Assembly (NCBI GenBank): GCA_014904845.1 | Contig: MU119670.1 | Location: 1-30,682 of the forward strand | Source of the DNA: Acephala macrosclerotiorum | Taxonomy: Eukaryota > Ascomycota > Leotiomycetes > Helotiales > Mollisiaceae | DNA length: 30,682 nucleotides | Reading direction: 5' to 3' | Part shown: positions 1 to 14,237 of the stretch, in pieces | Numbering within the stretch: position 1 is the stretch's first letter | How the letters are laid out: every line of letters begins with the position of its first letter | Notes under the pieces: generated by a model | Database searches by the model: none | Told to the model about the DNA's origin: nothing | Seen by the model: only the letters and a program-made list of their open reading frames with translations | Made by a program: the position numbers and the translations under genes

Positions 1-189
1 TAAATAATTAATTAATTCGATTTTTAATAATAATTTTAATTTAAATTAAATAAATATATTTTTAAAAAAATTATTATTAATTATTAATTTTTAATTAATA
101 ATTAATAAAATAAAAACGATTATAAATTTTATGAATTAAAAAAAATAATAATTCGTAAAATAAATATTATAATTATATTTTATTTCATT

Positions 190-600
190 TTATTAAATTT
201 TTTTTTTTAATATATAATTTTAAAAAAAAAAATTTTAAAATTTTTTTCGAAAATTGTATACTTATTTTAATATTTAAATATTTTAATATTTTAAATAAAA
301 ATTTATTTATTATAAAATTTTATAATAAAAAAATACTTTTTAAAATTTTCGTTTTATATTTAATTATTACGATCGATTTAATCAATTTAAATTAATTTAT
401 TTAATATATAATTTTAAAAAAAAGAATTTTAAAAATTTTTTTAAAAATTATATAATTATAAAAATATTTAATATTTAAATAAATATTTTAATATTTAAAA
501 TAAAAATACATTTAAAAGGTTTTAATAATTTTTATTAAAAAAACAATTATCGATTTTATTATTTAAAGTAAAAATATATTTAAAAGTTTTACGATTATTA
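190..600. repeat. Tandem repeat, period about 200 bp, decayed
   Basis: Two to three diverged units follow each other. Landmarks recur at about 200-base spacing: an A-rich run after TTAATATATAATT (about 207 and 401), then a TTTAAATAAAAAT-like stretch (about 287 and 492), then a stretch ending in ATTACGATCGATTTAATC in the first unit. Similar units occur at 5.6-5.9 kb. Units differ by small indels and by T/C or A/G changes, so the period is approximate. Function unknown; it may be part of a long terminal repeat or a subtelomere-like satellite. Confidence 0.5.
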
Positions 601-955
601 TTTTTATTAAATACGATTATATTTTATTAATTTACGTTATAACGAATTAATAAAATCGTTTGAAACTTAAAATTTAATAATATTTAATTAAATTTTAATT
701 TATTTACGAGTTTTATAAAATTTGAATTAATTAATAAATTATAATTATAATCGTATATTGATTAAAATTTTAATATTTTTTATCGAATTGATTATATATT
801 AATTTGAAATTACTACGTAATTATTTTTATTATTAAATTTTTAATAAATTAATTAAATCGTTTTATTTGAATACTTCGATTAAATTTGAATAAAATCGTT
901 TATTGTAAAAAGTATTAATATTAATTTTTATATTGAATAAATAATTAAAATTTTC
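441..955. repeat. Dispersed direct repeat, copy 1
   Basis: Matches 8595-9045 in the same orientation over about 450-515 bases, with the same order of landmarks: a TATAATTATAAAAATATTTA stretch, a run ending in AATTAATAAAATCGTTTGAA, an ATATATTAATTTGAAAT stretch, and a tail reading GAATAAATAATTAAAA. Copy 1 holds roughly 60-70 extra bases near 520-590 that look like a local duplication. Most base differences are transitions. The pair could be the LTRs of a decayed element of about 8.6 kb, or two copies of another repeat. Confidence 0.6.
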
Positions 956-1700
956 GAATAATATAAAATTTTATAAATAATATTAAAATTTTACGAATTC
1001 GAAATAATATTTTATAAAATATAATCGTAAAATAATACGATTTACGCGTATTATAAATTGATTAATTTGTAATTATAAAAAAAAAAATTATTAAAATATA
1101 AAATTATAAATAAAATACGAATTTTCGGAAAATATTTAAAAAATATTTATTTATTAAATAAACGAAAATTTAATAAAAAAATTATTATAATATTTTAATC
1201 GTAAAATAAATATTTATAATAAAAAAAAATTTATTTTATTTTTTCGAATTTTTCATAAACGTCGATTTTATTTTTATTATAAATTTAAATAATTTTATAA
1301 AAAAAAAAAATTTATTTTATATTTTTTCAAATTATTATAAATTCGTTTTTATTAAACGTAATAAATGTAAATTTAAAAAATAAATAAATAAAAAACTTTC
1401 AATTTATATATATTTTTAAATTTTTAAAATTTTTTATAATATTTTAATTTTTTAAACGAAAAAAATATATTTTTTTAATATATTATTATAATAAAATAAA
1501 AATACGATTTCGATTTTTTTATAAACGTTTTTTTTTACGAAATATTTAATTATTTTATAATTAATTATAAAATTAATTATTAATTAATATCGATTATATA
1601 AAAATATTTATTAATAAATTAAACGTAAAAAATAAAAATTTAAATTTTATATTTTATAATTATTATAATTATTATTTATTTTAATAAAAAATATAATTTT

Positions 1701-1788
1701 AATATAATTTAATATTATATGTAATTATTATTTTAATAATAATTAATATAATTTAATATTATACGTAATTATTATTTTAATAATAATT
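1701..1788. repeat. 44-bp perfect-length tandem duplication
   Basis: Two adjacent 44-base units (1701-1744 and 1745-1788) differ at one position only: ATATGTAA in the first and ATACGTAA in the second, a T/C transition. A partial third unit starts at 1789. The near identity in otherwise scrambled DNA suggests a duplication younger than most of the mutation. Confidence 0.8.
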
Positions 1789-2536
1789 AATATAATTTAT
1801 ATAATAAATAAAAAAAAATATAAAATTTATAATCAAATTATAAAAAACAAATTATTATTATATTTAAATTTTTTTTTAAAATTTTATAATAAAAAAAAAA
1901 AAATAAAATGTTTATAAAAAACGTTTTTAAATTTATATAATACGATTTAATTATATATAAAAATATTTCGATTTTTAAATTTAAATTAATATATAAAATT
2001 AAAAATAAAATAATAAATAAATTATATAAAAAAACGAAAATTATAATTTAAACTTTTAATAATAAAATATTATATAAATATATATATATAATTATAAATT
2101 TTAATTTAATATATAATTTTTATTAATTTATTAAAAATAATAATTATAATTATAAAAATAAATATTTATTAATTCGTTATATATTATAAATATTATATTT
2201 TTAAATTAAAAAAAAATTAAATTATAAATAAAAAATATTTAATATTTAATAATAAAATTATATAATTATTAAAAAAAAATTAAATTAAAAAAATTTAATT
2301 TATTAATTTAAAAATTAAAATAATAATAAAATAATTTATTATATTTTAATTAATTTAAAAATAATTAAAATATTTATATTTATAAATAATTCGTATATTA
2401 ATAATATTAATTTAAATTCGCAAATTAAATATATAATTATAATTATTAATAAAATTTAAACAAAAAAAAATTTTAAAATAAAAAACAATTTAATATATTA
2501 AAATTTTATAAAATATATTAAAAAAAATTTTATATG

Positions 2537-3010
2537 TTAATTAATTATTAATAGTATTAGCGGCTTATTAATAGTGCGTACTATTTAATAATTATATATT
2601 TAAAACTTTAGCGCTTAATAATAATCGATTAATAAATAAATTTAAATTTATAAAAATATTAAAATTCTCGATTTTCGACGATTATAAACGATTGCGTGCG
2701 ATTTTTATACAATTACATTTAATTAATTAAATCGCTCAATTTTTAAATATTTTAATTTAAATTTTTAATATCGAGTAATATAATACAATTATTCGCATAT
2801 TTAATTAGTATTTTTACGCGCGTAAACTTTATTTAAATCGATCGATTTTACGATCAAATTTTAAATAACGTTAATATTTTTAATTTTTATTTTTATTTAT
2901 TTATATAATTTATAAAACGATAAAAATTTATTAATCGAATAAAGTACGATCACTAGTTTATATATAAGTTTTAATGAAAAACATTAAAATTTAATAAGTT
3001 CTAATTTTAT
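2537..3010. other. Less mutated island in the AT block
   Basis: Within about 470 bases, C and G appear in non-CpG contexts (AGTATTAGCGGC, ACTTTAGCGC, GATCACTAG, AGTGCG) and CpG is locally denser than on either side. A small inverted repeat AATAGT-GCGT-ACTATT lies at 2570-2585. No open frame or known family was recognised. It may be a solo LTR of a younger insertion or a once single-copy segment mutated by spreading from its neighbours. Confidence 0.45.
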
Positions 3011-5589
3011 AATTTAATATTTTAATACGTATTTAATAAATTTATTTAAAATTCTTATAATAAATTAAATAAATACTATAAATTATAAATTTTAAATTAA
3101 TATTATTAATATTGAATTAATACTATTAATATTAAATTAAAATAATTAATTATATTATTATTAATTTATTAATAATATTATTAATATATGTGTTTTTTAA
3201 TAAAACAATTAATAAAAAATTATTAAAAATATTTTAATATTTAAAATTTATAAAATAATTAATAAAATAAATATAATAATTATAATAATTTTTATTATTT
3301 ATAAAATTATAAAATAATTTAATTTATTTAATATTTTTATATTTTTTATATAATTATTTAATAAAATTAAAAATAATAAATAAAAAACATTTTATAATCG
3401 ATATTATAATTTTAAAATAATCGTACGAATATAAAAATTAATAAATATATAAAAATAATAATTTAATAAATATTATAATAAAATTTTATAAACGTTTATT
3501 AATATAAATAATTTTACGATTTAAATAAAAAAATAAATAAATAAAAATAAAATTTTATTTTATTTTTATAAATTAAATAAATTAATTTAATTTAAATTAA
3601 AATTTTAAAAATATAAAAATATAATTAATTATTATTAATTAATTATATAAATCGTAAATTAAAATCTTTAATTATTAATTTAATAATTTTATTATTTAAT
3701 TTATTTATTTTATTATTAAATTTTCGATTTTTTTATTATAAGAAATTAATTTTAAATTTTTTTTATATTTTAATAAATTTTTTAATCGATTAAAATATTA
3801 TATTATAAAAATTTAATTACGTTTAAAATATATTAAATTATTAATATTTTTAATAATTATATAATACGATTAATATTACGAATAAAAATTTATTAATTAT
3901 ATAAAATACGATTTTTTAAAATATAATATAAATGAAAAGAAATTTAATTTATATTTAAAATAATTAAATTATTAATTTACGTATTAATTAATATTTTTTT
4001 TACGACGATTAAAATATTATTAAATTAAATTTTATATTAATTTTATAAAAAAAAAATATATAATATAAAATATTAAAATTATTATAATTTTATAAAGAAT
4101 TTATAATATAATTAAAATAATTATAAAAAATTTTATAATCGTTTTATAAATATTAAATTTATAATTAAATAATTAATAATTTTCAAATTTAATATATAAA
4201 AATTATATTTATTAAATATAATATATTGGATTTTTATATTATTTAATTAATTATTTTATTATTAATTATTTAATATATTTTAATAATTAAATTTATTAAA
4301 TTAATTATAAATTTAATAAATTTTAAATTTTAAATTTTTTATAATTATTATTATAAAATTAATATATTTAAAAAATATATTAATTTGTTTTATAATAAAA
4401 AATTTATAAAACGAAATTATAAATTTACGTTTAGAATAATTTTAATTAAAATATATTTTAAAATTAAAAGAAATTAATAATTATATATATTTTTACGAAT
4501 TATTTTAAAAAATTTATTAAAAATTAAATAAAAATATTTTTAATTATTATTTAAATAATTTCGAAACATTTAAAACAATTTATTTTTAAAATATTAAATA
4601 AAATATAATTTTTACGATTAAAATATTATTAATAATATTAATTTAAAATATTAATTAAATTTATAATAAAAATTTTAATATTTTTTATTAAAATTTATAT
4701 ATAAATTAATAATCGCGTTTTATTTGATTATTAAATTTTAATTATTTTATAAATTATATAAATAAATAAAAATTAAAATTAAAAATATTAATATTATTTA
4801 AAATTTAATTATAAAATCGATTAATTTAAATAAAATTTACGAGTGTAAAATATATTAATTTTATATACGAATAATTATAATTAATTTAATTAAAATATTT
4901 AAAAATTAAACAATTTAATTAATTAAATATAATTATATAAATATAATTTATAATCGTTTATAATTATTTAAAAATTGAAAATTTTAATATTTTTATTAAT
5001 TCGAATTTATTTATTAATCGATTATTATTAAACGTTAAAAATTTAAATATATAATTATTATATAATACGTATTATTAATAAATCGTTAATATTATAAATA
5101 ATTAATTAATTTCTTTTTTAATATAATTTTATATTATATAAATTTATTAATATTTTTAATTAAAATAAAATTGAAATTTTTTTTATAATAAATATTAAAA
5201 AAAATTATATTTATAATAAATTAAAATATTAATTAATAAAATATTTAATAAATAAATAATAATAAATTTAATTTAAAATAAATTAAAATATTATTATTAT
5301 TTATTATTAAAAAATTTTTATAAATTATAAAAATAAAATATTTTTCTCGTTTTAAAAAAAAAAAATTCGTTCGACGATTCGTTAAACGAATTAATAATAA
5401 ATAAATTTTTTTTTTAATACTCGATATATATTTTATTTCGTAAGTTTCATAAAAATATTTTTATAAAAAATTATAAAAATTTTTTTTATTTCAAATTTTA
5501 AATTAATAATTTTTAATTTAAATATTTTATAAATATTTAAAATTAAAATAATTTTATTAAAATTTTAAATTTTATCAAATAATAAAAAT

Positions 5590-5935
5590 TAATAAATTAA
5601 CAAATTTTTTAATATTTAAAATAAAAACGCATTATAAAATTTTATATTATTAAAAAAATATTTTTTAAAATTTTCGTTTTTATATTTAATTATTATAATC
5701 AATTTAATTAATTTAAATTATTTTATTTAATATATAATTATAAAAAAAAATTCTTTAAAAATTTTTTCGAAAATTATATAATTATAAAATAATTTTAATA
5801 TTTAAATATTTTAACGTTTTAAATAAAAACGTATTATAAAATTTTATATTATTAAAATTTTTTTTTTAAAAATTTCGTTTTTTATATTAAATTATTACGA
5901 TTAATTTAATTAATTTAAAAAACTTTTTAAATTTA
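5590..5935. repeat. Tandem repeat, period about 202 bp
   Basis: Two units in a row: the string ATAAAAACG[C/T]ATTATAAAATTTTA begins at 5621 and again at 5823, and both are followed by TATTATTAAAA and a TTTCGTTTTTATATT-like stretch. The same family as the repeat at 190-600. The two copies of the quoted string differ by one C/T change. Confidence 0.6.
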
Positions 5936-8594
5936 TATTTATTATTTTTATATTAATTATTTTTTTATTTAATTAATAATATAAATATTTTTAATAATTT
6001 TATTAAAATAAAAAATAAAGAAAATATAATATAATTTATTATTTTAAAAAAAAAATTTTATTTAATTTTTTAATTATTTTTTTTTTTATTTTTTATTAAT
6101 AATATAATTTATTTAATTAAATTATTTTAAATTTTATTTTTTTTTTTTTATTAAATTTTAATTCGTTTTTTTATTATTATATTATTAATTTAAAATTTAA
6201 TTTTAATTATTTTTTTTTAAATATATTTAATTTATAATTTTCATTTTAAATAATTTATTTTTTCGTATTTATAATTTTTAATTTTTTTTTATTAATTAAT
6301 ATATTAATATTATTAATACGTTTTTAATTTTAAATAATTATTAAATTTTTTTTTTTACGTTTTAATTTTTTTTATTTTTTTTTTTTATAATAATTTTTAT
6401 TAATTTAATAATATAAATATAATCTCGAATTTTTTTTTATTATTATTAATATAAAATCGATTTTTTTTTATTTAAAATTTTAATTTTATATTCGTTTTCG
6501 TAATTTAAAAAATATAATTTAATTCGTAAAAATTATAAAAATATTTTATATATATATTATATTTAAATTTCGAATAATATTTTTTGAAATTATTATATTT
6601 TAATTTTATTATTAATTTTTTTTATACGATTAATTCGTAAAATATTATAAATAATTTTTAAATTTTTATAAAATTATAATTTTATTTTTTCGTTTTTTAT
6701 AAAATAATACGTATTTTTATTTATTTGTAATTATTTTCGTTTTTTTATTTTATATATTTTATTTAAAAATAATATTAATTAAAAATTTTATTAATATATT
6801 ATTAATATTTATTATTTTTTATATTATTTTTTTTATTATTTTTAAATTTGATTTTTATTTTAATTATATTTTTTTATTATATTATTTTAATATTTTTTAT
6901 TTTAATTTTAAAAATAATTAATAATATTTTATTATTTTTTTTATTAATATTATAATCGTTTATTAATTTTACGATTTTAATTTTATTTAATTAAATTATA
7001 TTTAATCTTTTTCGAAATTATATTTTTAAATTTTTTTTTTATTTTTCAAATAATTTTATAATGTTTATAAATTTTAATTTTCGTCGTATAATAAATTTTT
7101 ATTTATTTTTTTTCGTTTATTTTTTTTAATTATATTTTAATAATATTTTTAATTTTAATTTATTAATTTTTCGTTTTTTTTAAAAAAGTTTTTATATTAA
7201 ATATTTTTAATTTATATATAAAATTTTTAATAAATATTATTTTATGTATTAAAAACGTTATTCGTTTAATAATATTTAATATTTTATTAAATTTTTTTAT
7301 TTTCGATTTTTATTTTTTTTTATTATAATTTTAATTCGTATAAAAATATTAATAATATAATTATTTTAATAATCGTTAAAAAATTTTTAAAACTTTTTTT
7401 TTGTCGTTTTATTAATTCGATTTATTAAATTTAATATTAATATTATCGTTTAATATTATTATATTACGTATTTTATAAATTTTAATTATTTATTATAATT
7501 TTAATTTTTTTTATATTTTTTTTTTGTAAATTTTATTTTAAAATTATATTTAATTTTAAACGTTTTTTTTAATTATATTTATTTATATTTTTATCGTTTG
7601 AATTATTTTATTAAAATTTTTATATAATACGAAAATAAATATATTATTTATATATATTATTATATTATTTCACTATTTAATAAATATTATTAATATTAAA
7701 AAAATTAATAATTTTTAAAATAATTCGTTTTTTAAATCGATTAATATTTTTTTTTTTTTTAAAAATATATCGTTTTATTTATTATAAATAATTGTATTTA
7801 TTTAATAATTTTTTTATAAACTTTTTATTATCGTTTTAAATTTTATTATATTAAAAACTTTTTTAATATTTATAAATTCTTTTATTATCGTTTTATTATT
7901 TATATATTTTTTTAACACAATATATTATAATTTTTTTTTTAAAACGTTTTTTATATATATTTTTTTAAATTGTTTTTTAAATAATTTATGATTATTTAAT
8001 CGCATTATAATTATTTATTTTAATTTTTTTTAATACGAATAAAAAAATAAAAAAATATTATTTTTTAATCGTAATTAAATTTTTATTTTTTTTTTCGAAA
8101 TTAATACAAATTTATATTTATTAAAAAAATAATTATTTTTTATTATATATTTATTAAATAAAATCTTTTATTTTATTAAATTTTATAATTAAAATATTTA
8201 TTTTTATAAGCGATTTCTTTATTTTTTTTATATTAAACGATATTTATATTATTTTTTTAAAATTAAAAATATTTTTATTATTAATTATTTTTTTTTTTAA
8301 TCGCGTAATAAAAAAAATTATTAATTAATCGATTTATTTTTTTATTTCGCGATATAATATACGTTTTTATTTAATTTTTTTTAAATTATTTTTATATTTT
8401 TTTTTAATATTTTTTTTTTAATTTTTATTTTAAATTTATTTTAATAAGTTTTTCGTTTTATTACAATAATTTATAAACGTTTATATTTTATAAATTATTA
8501 TATTTTTTAATTAAACGAAATATTACTTTTTAAATTTTATAATTAATATATTATTATAATTATTTTTATTATTTTAATCGTCGAAAAAAAAAAT

Positions 8595-9045
8595 TTTAAA
8601 TTATATAATTATAAAAATATTTAATATTTAAATAAATAAATATTTTAATATTTAAAATAAAAACGTATTTAAAAATTTTATAATTATTATTTTTATTAAA
8701 TATATTTATATTTTATTAATTTATATAATAATAAATTAATAAAATTATTTAAAATTTAAAATTTAATAATATTTAATTCAATTTTAAATAATTTAAATTA
8801 ATTAATATATTATAATTATAAACGTAATATAATCGTATATAAATTAAAATTTTAATATTTTTTATTAAATTAATTATATATTAATTTGAAATCTCGTAAT
8901 TGTAAAATTTTTAATAAATTAATTAAATTGTTATATTTAAATATTTCGATTAAATTTAAATGAAATCGCTTATTATAAAAAATATTAATATTATATATAT
9001 ATAAAAAAATTAATATTAATTTTTATATCGAATAAATAATTAAAA
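8595..9045. repeat. Dispersed direct repeat, copy 2
   Basis: Direct-orientation partner of 441-955, without the roughly 60-70-base local duplication found in that copy. Distance between the copies is about 8.15 kb. The sequence next to it contains TATATATATA (8990s), followed by the shared tail. Confidence 0.6.
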
Positions 9046-11270
9046 ATTTAATTAATTATTTTATTATAAAATTTAAAAAATTTAAAAATATATAAATAAT
9101 AATTATTTTAAACTATTAATTTATTTATTATATAATTATTATAATTTAAATTTAAATTTTTTTTTTAAAATATTATATTAAATAATTAAATTATTAAAAT
9201 ATTAATTATATAAATATTTTAAATATTTATTAATATAATATTTTATAAAATCTTTTTTTAATAAATTAATTATAATATAAATATTAAATATATTTAATAT
9301 TTTATTAAATTTTTTTTTAAAAAACAAATTAATATTTGTTTTATTTTTAAAACGATTAATATTTATTAATTTAATAATTTTAAATTTTAAAATTTAAATT
9401 CTTTTTTTAATTATAATAATATTTTTATAAATTTTTATTATTATTAATTATTTAATAATTAACGTTTTAATTAAATTTAATATTAAATCGTTAAAAACGT
9501 TTTATTATATTTTACAATTTAATAATTAATATAATTTAAAGTAATTATTATTAATAATTTAAAAATTATTAAAAATTTTAATTATATTTTATTAAATTTT
9601 ATATTATATTTTATTTTTCAAAAATTAATTTTATAAAATTTATTCGAATTATTTATAATTTTAAAAGTTAATTATTATTTATTAATTATTAATATAATTA
9701 ATATAATAAATATATTAAAAAATAAATATAAAATTTTTTATAATTTTTATATTTAAAATTATTTAAAAATTTAAATATTTTAAATCGATTAATAAATTTA
9801 TTAATAATTAAAAATATATTAATTCTTTTTAAAAATGTTTTTTATTATATCGTTTAATTTTATAATATATTATATTTTTATAAAATTATAAAAATTTTAT
9901 ATTTAAATATTTTTAATCGATTTATTATTATATATTTAAACGAATTGTTTTAAATAATTTATAAATACGTAAACGTTATAATAAATATTTAATTTTTTTT
10001 ATATTAATAATATTATAATTAATTTACGTTTAATTAATAAAAAAATTAAAAAAATTGAATTTTTTAAATTTAAATTTTTAAAAATATTTTTTAATATTTT
10101 AATATTATTAAAACGAAAAAAATTTAAATCGTTTAAAATAATAATTTTTTTTTTATAATTTCGATTATTTAAATTATATAATTATTTTTATTAATTCATT
10201 AATTATATTAATTATATTAATATATAAATTAAAATTTTAAAAATCGATTATAAATTTTTTTTTTAATAAAATTATATAATTAATTAATTATATTCGAACA
10301 ATAATTATTATAATACGAATAATTAATTAAATTTAAAAAGATTTAATTATTTATTATTATTAAAATTTAAAATCGAATTTCTTTTTAATTAATATAATTA
10401 TTTTTTAATATTAAATTTTTTAATCGAATTTTTATTTTTTAAACAAATTTTTATTTTTATTTATTTAATTATAATATTTAAAATTTTTATATATAAAGTT
10501 TTTATATTTTTCAATTAAAAATTAATATTTTAAATATTTATATTTTATTATATTTTATATTTTAATATATTTTATATTTTAAAAAAATATATTATATTTA
10601 ATTTTTAATAAAATTTTATAATTTTATTACTTTTTAATAACTTTTAATAAATATAAAAAATCGTATTAAATAAATTTTTAATACGATTTTTAATTCGTAA
10701 AATATTACGATTTAATATTATAAAATTTATATTTAATTCAAATTCGATTTAAAATATTTTAAATTTTAAAATCGATATAAATATATTAAAATTTAAATTT
10801 ATTTAAAAACGTATTTATTAAAATATTATTTAAATTATTAATTATATATTTATAATTTTTAAAACAATTTTAAATTTATTATTAAAAATATCGTAAATAA
10901 TATTTTTAATAATATTTGTTTAAACGTTATTAAATTATAAATAATTATTATTATTATTAATTTACGAAAATAAAATATTTTTATTTTTATCGAATTAATT
11001 CGTTTTTTTAATTCGATTATAAATTGTTAAAGAAATATTATAATAAAAAAAAACTTTAAAATTTTTTAAAAAAAACGTAATTAAAATACGTTTTAAAATT
11101 ATTACGAAAATTAAAAATTAAATTAAATAAAATATAATAAATTAAAATTTAAAATTTTTTTTTATAAAAAATATTATTACGTTTTTATAATATATATATA
11201 TTTATAATAAAAATAATTTAAATAAATTAAATATATTTTATTAATTAATTTAAATTTAAATATTTTATTT

Positions 11271-11293
11271 AAAAAAAAAAAAAAAAAAAAAAA
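11271..11293 (+). repeat. A23 homopolymer
   Basis: Twenty-three consecutive A, preceded by TTT. Could be a poly(A) tail remnant of a non-LTR element, but in DNA that is nearly all A/T a run like this carries little weight. No second hallmark (target duplication or ORF) was found beside it. Confidence 0.5.
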
Positions 11294-13040
11294 TTATATT
11301 AATTATTAATAATTAATAATAAAATATATATAATTAATATATTTTATAAATTAATTAATTTTTAATTTATAATTATTAAATCGTATTATATAAAAGAAAA
11401 TATTATAAATTTAAAATAAAAATTTTAAAATTTTATAATATTTATAATAAATAAATAAAAAATTAATAAAGTCTTTTTTTTAAAATAATAAAAAAAAAAT
11501 ATAATTATAATTTTTAAATAATTATTTAAAATATTTTAAAAAAAAATTAATAATTTAATTATAAATTTTTTTTTTAATTTTATTAAATATATTAAAATTA
11601 ATTAATAAAATTAAAAATAAAATTATTAATATTTTTTATAAAAAATTAAAATTAATAATTTAAAAATATAATAATAATAAAAATTTTTAATTTAATTTAA
11701 AAATCAAAATATTAAAATATAATTTTAAAATATTATTTAAATTTATATATAATTAATAATAATTTTTTAACGATTTATATTAATATATTTATTAAATATA
11801 ATTATAATAATTTTAAAAATTTTATATAATATTATTAAAATAAATATATATTAATAAATTATATATTATAAATATTATAAAAGAATTATTAATAATTATA
11901 TTAATATATAATTTTTATTTTTTAATTGCGATTATTAAAATATAAATTAATAATACGTTTATATTAATAAAAAAATAAATTTAATAATATTAAATTTTTA
12001 ATTAAATTTAAAAAATTTTTAATTTTAAAAATATTATTAATTTTTAATAAATATATTTTAATTAAATATAAAATTATAATTTATTAATAATAAAAATATT
12101 AAAATAAAAAATTTAAATTAATAAATATTAAATTTTTAAATTTATAAATTAAATATTAAAAATAATATATTAAAAAAAATTATATTATTATATTTTATTA
12201 ATTTTTAAATTAAATATAAAATTATTTTAATAAATAAATAATAATAAAATAATAAAACTTTTAAAATTAAATTTTATTTATTTATTATAATTTTATTAAA
12301 AATAAATATATTATTAAAAACGTTTTAATTTTAAAAATATATAATATAATAATTATAATCGAATTTATTATTAATATAATTATTTAATAATTATTTATAT
12401 AAATTAAAAATAATTAAAAAAATATATTTTATAAATAATATTATAATTTTTTATAAATCGTATAAATATAAAAAATGATAAAAAATTTAATAAATTAATA
12501 ATTAAAATAAATTAATAAATATTATAATAAAATTAATATTTAATAAAATTTTAAAAAAGTTTCTTTTTTTAATTTTAACGTTTATAAATTTTAATAAATT
12601 TTGAAAATAATATTTATTTATTAATATTATTTTTAAAATTTTATTATATAATTTTTATATTTAAAATATTACTAAGTTTTATATATTAATAAATTATAAT
12701 AAATTTTTATTATAAAAAATTATTAATATAAATATAATATTAATTTAATAATTATATATAATATTAATTTTGATTCGAATTAATATCGTTTTATTAAAAT
12801 TAAAATTATATTTTTTTAATTTTTATACGTTTTTTTAAATAATTAATTATTATTTAATAAATATAATTAAAATTATTTTTAATATAAAAAAAATTAAATA
12901 ATTAAATTTAATTAATATATTTTTTAATAATTTAAAAATTTTAAAAAAATTAATTATGAATTTTTTTAATTAATAAAAATATTTTTATTTTATAATTTTT
13001 ATATATTTATTTTTTATTAATTTAATATTATATATTAAAA

Positions 13041-14237
13041 TTAATTGTTACGAATTATATAAAAACTAGTAAAAACTATGAAATAAATTAAGCGAATAAA
13101 ATTCGACGAATAAATTACGAGATTTATATTACGTAATAAAACTTTGAAAAATAGAACTTTAAATTAATTGAAAACTCTATAAGTAAAAACTTTAATAAGC
13201 GCGAAAATTTTATATAAGAAAAATTTTTTTTTAATAAATAAAAACTTCGTATTTAATTTAAATAAATTAATTTAATAATTTAATTAATAATTAATAATAT
13301 TTTTATTCGAATTTTTTAGTTTTTATTATATAATTTCAATCGATAATACGTTTAATAATTAATTTATTATATTTTAAATATCGCTTTTTGTAATATTAAT
13401 TAAATATTTTTAAATTATATTAATAATTTTATTAATATTTAAAAATGTTATAAAATTTACATTATTAAAATATAATATAAAAATATTTATTAAAATTAAA
13501 ATTAAAACGCATAAATCGTTTAATACAATTTGAAATAAATTACGTATTTATTTTATATAATATTAATTTTATTTTAAATTTAATAAAAATATATTTTAAT
13601 TTAAAAACGAATAAATTTTTTAATATATAAAATATTTAATAAATATAATATTCGATTAAATAAAAATTACATAATAAAATTATTTTAATAATAATAAAAT
13701 CATTTAATAAAAACTATTAATTACGAAGATTTTTATTATTTTTAATAAATTCGAAAATAAAATTACGAAAATATTCGAATATTATAAAAAAGTAATAAAG
13801 TACAAAGTAAAAAAACTTAATCGTAGATCAATTCGTTTTAATCAATAGACTAGATTTATTCGAAGTAATTAATAATTCGTAAATTAATTAATTAATTAAT
13901 TAGAATAAAAATAGAAAAAATTATTAATTAATCTATAATAAACGAAAGTTTTTTATATACTAAAAAACACGTAATTAATATTATCTTCGAAACTAACTAT
14001 TTATAAGAATTTTTAAAAAGAAAACATATAATTTTATTATAATCGTTTTTTTATATAACGAATTCGTTTCAAGTTTCGAAAAAAAAAACTTAAAAAAAAA
14101 AAAGAATTTACTTTAAATAATAAATTTAAAACTCGAAATTCTTTAAATTATTATCGTTCTTTTTTAAAAATCTAATAATTTTTTTAATATTTTTATTAGC
14201 GTTAAATTTTTTTATAATTTTTTTTTTTTTTTTTTTT
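13041..14237. other. Less saturated island left of the assembly gap
   Basis: Non-CpG C and G return here (for example AAAACTAGTAAAAACTATG at 13063-13081, CTCTATAAGTAAAAACT near 13170, GATCAATTCG near 13826). The edge at about 13040 is sharp against the saturated arm to the left. The segment holds the inverted repeat described at 13790-14050 and ends in a T20 tract (14218-14237). No coding frame recognised. Probably a fragment of a transposable element family with fewer rounds of mutation than the neighbouring sequence. Confidence 0.55.
13790..14050 (-). repeat. Inverted repeat arm, left copy
   Basis: The reverse complement of this stretch aligns with 22810-23070. Shared landmarks on the minus strand, in order: ATTATATGTTTTC, TTTTTTAGTA followed by TAAAAAACTTTCGTTTA, TCTATTGATTAAAACGAATT, then GATCTACGATT. 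Differences are mostly C/T or A/G. Outside about 260 bases the match fades. It may be part of an LTR shared with the gypsy-type element on the right. Confidence 0.7.

Larger units (their letters stand above)
1..13040. other. RIP-saturated AT-rich block, no recognisable gene
   Basis: This arm is almost entirely A and T. Reading line by line, the few C and G that remain sit overwhelmingly in CpG; C followed by A, T or C is rare. No open frame of useful length survives on either strand and no motif was recognised by eye. From about 2 to 5.3 kb the plus strand is A-rich, and from about 6.0 to 8.5 kb it is T-rich, which could reflect decayed coding strands in opposite directions; that is inference only. 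Repeats inside the block are listed separately. Sequence this uniform is what remains when duplicated DNA passes through many rounds of C-to-T mutation on both strands. Confidence 0.8.

Noticed and set aside
1701..1788. CRISPR-like array
   Set aside because: There are only two adjacent units with no spacers, in eukaryotic-type DNA.
11271..11293. Poly(A) tail of a LINE-type element
   Set aside because: There is no flanking duplication or RT remnant beside it, and long A runs are expected in such A/T-rich DNA.
1..13040. Mitochondrial or other naturally AT-rich genome (for example an AT-rich protist or bacterial symbiont)
   Set aside because: No mitochondrial genes, rRNA or tRNA were seen. The CpG-confined cytosines and the normally composed fungal copia element with target duplications fit mutated nuclear DNA better.
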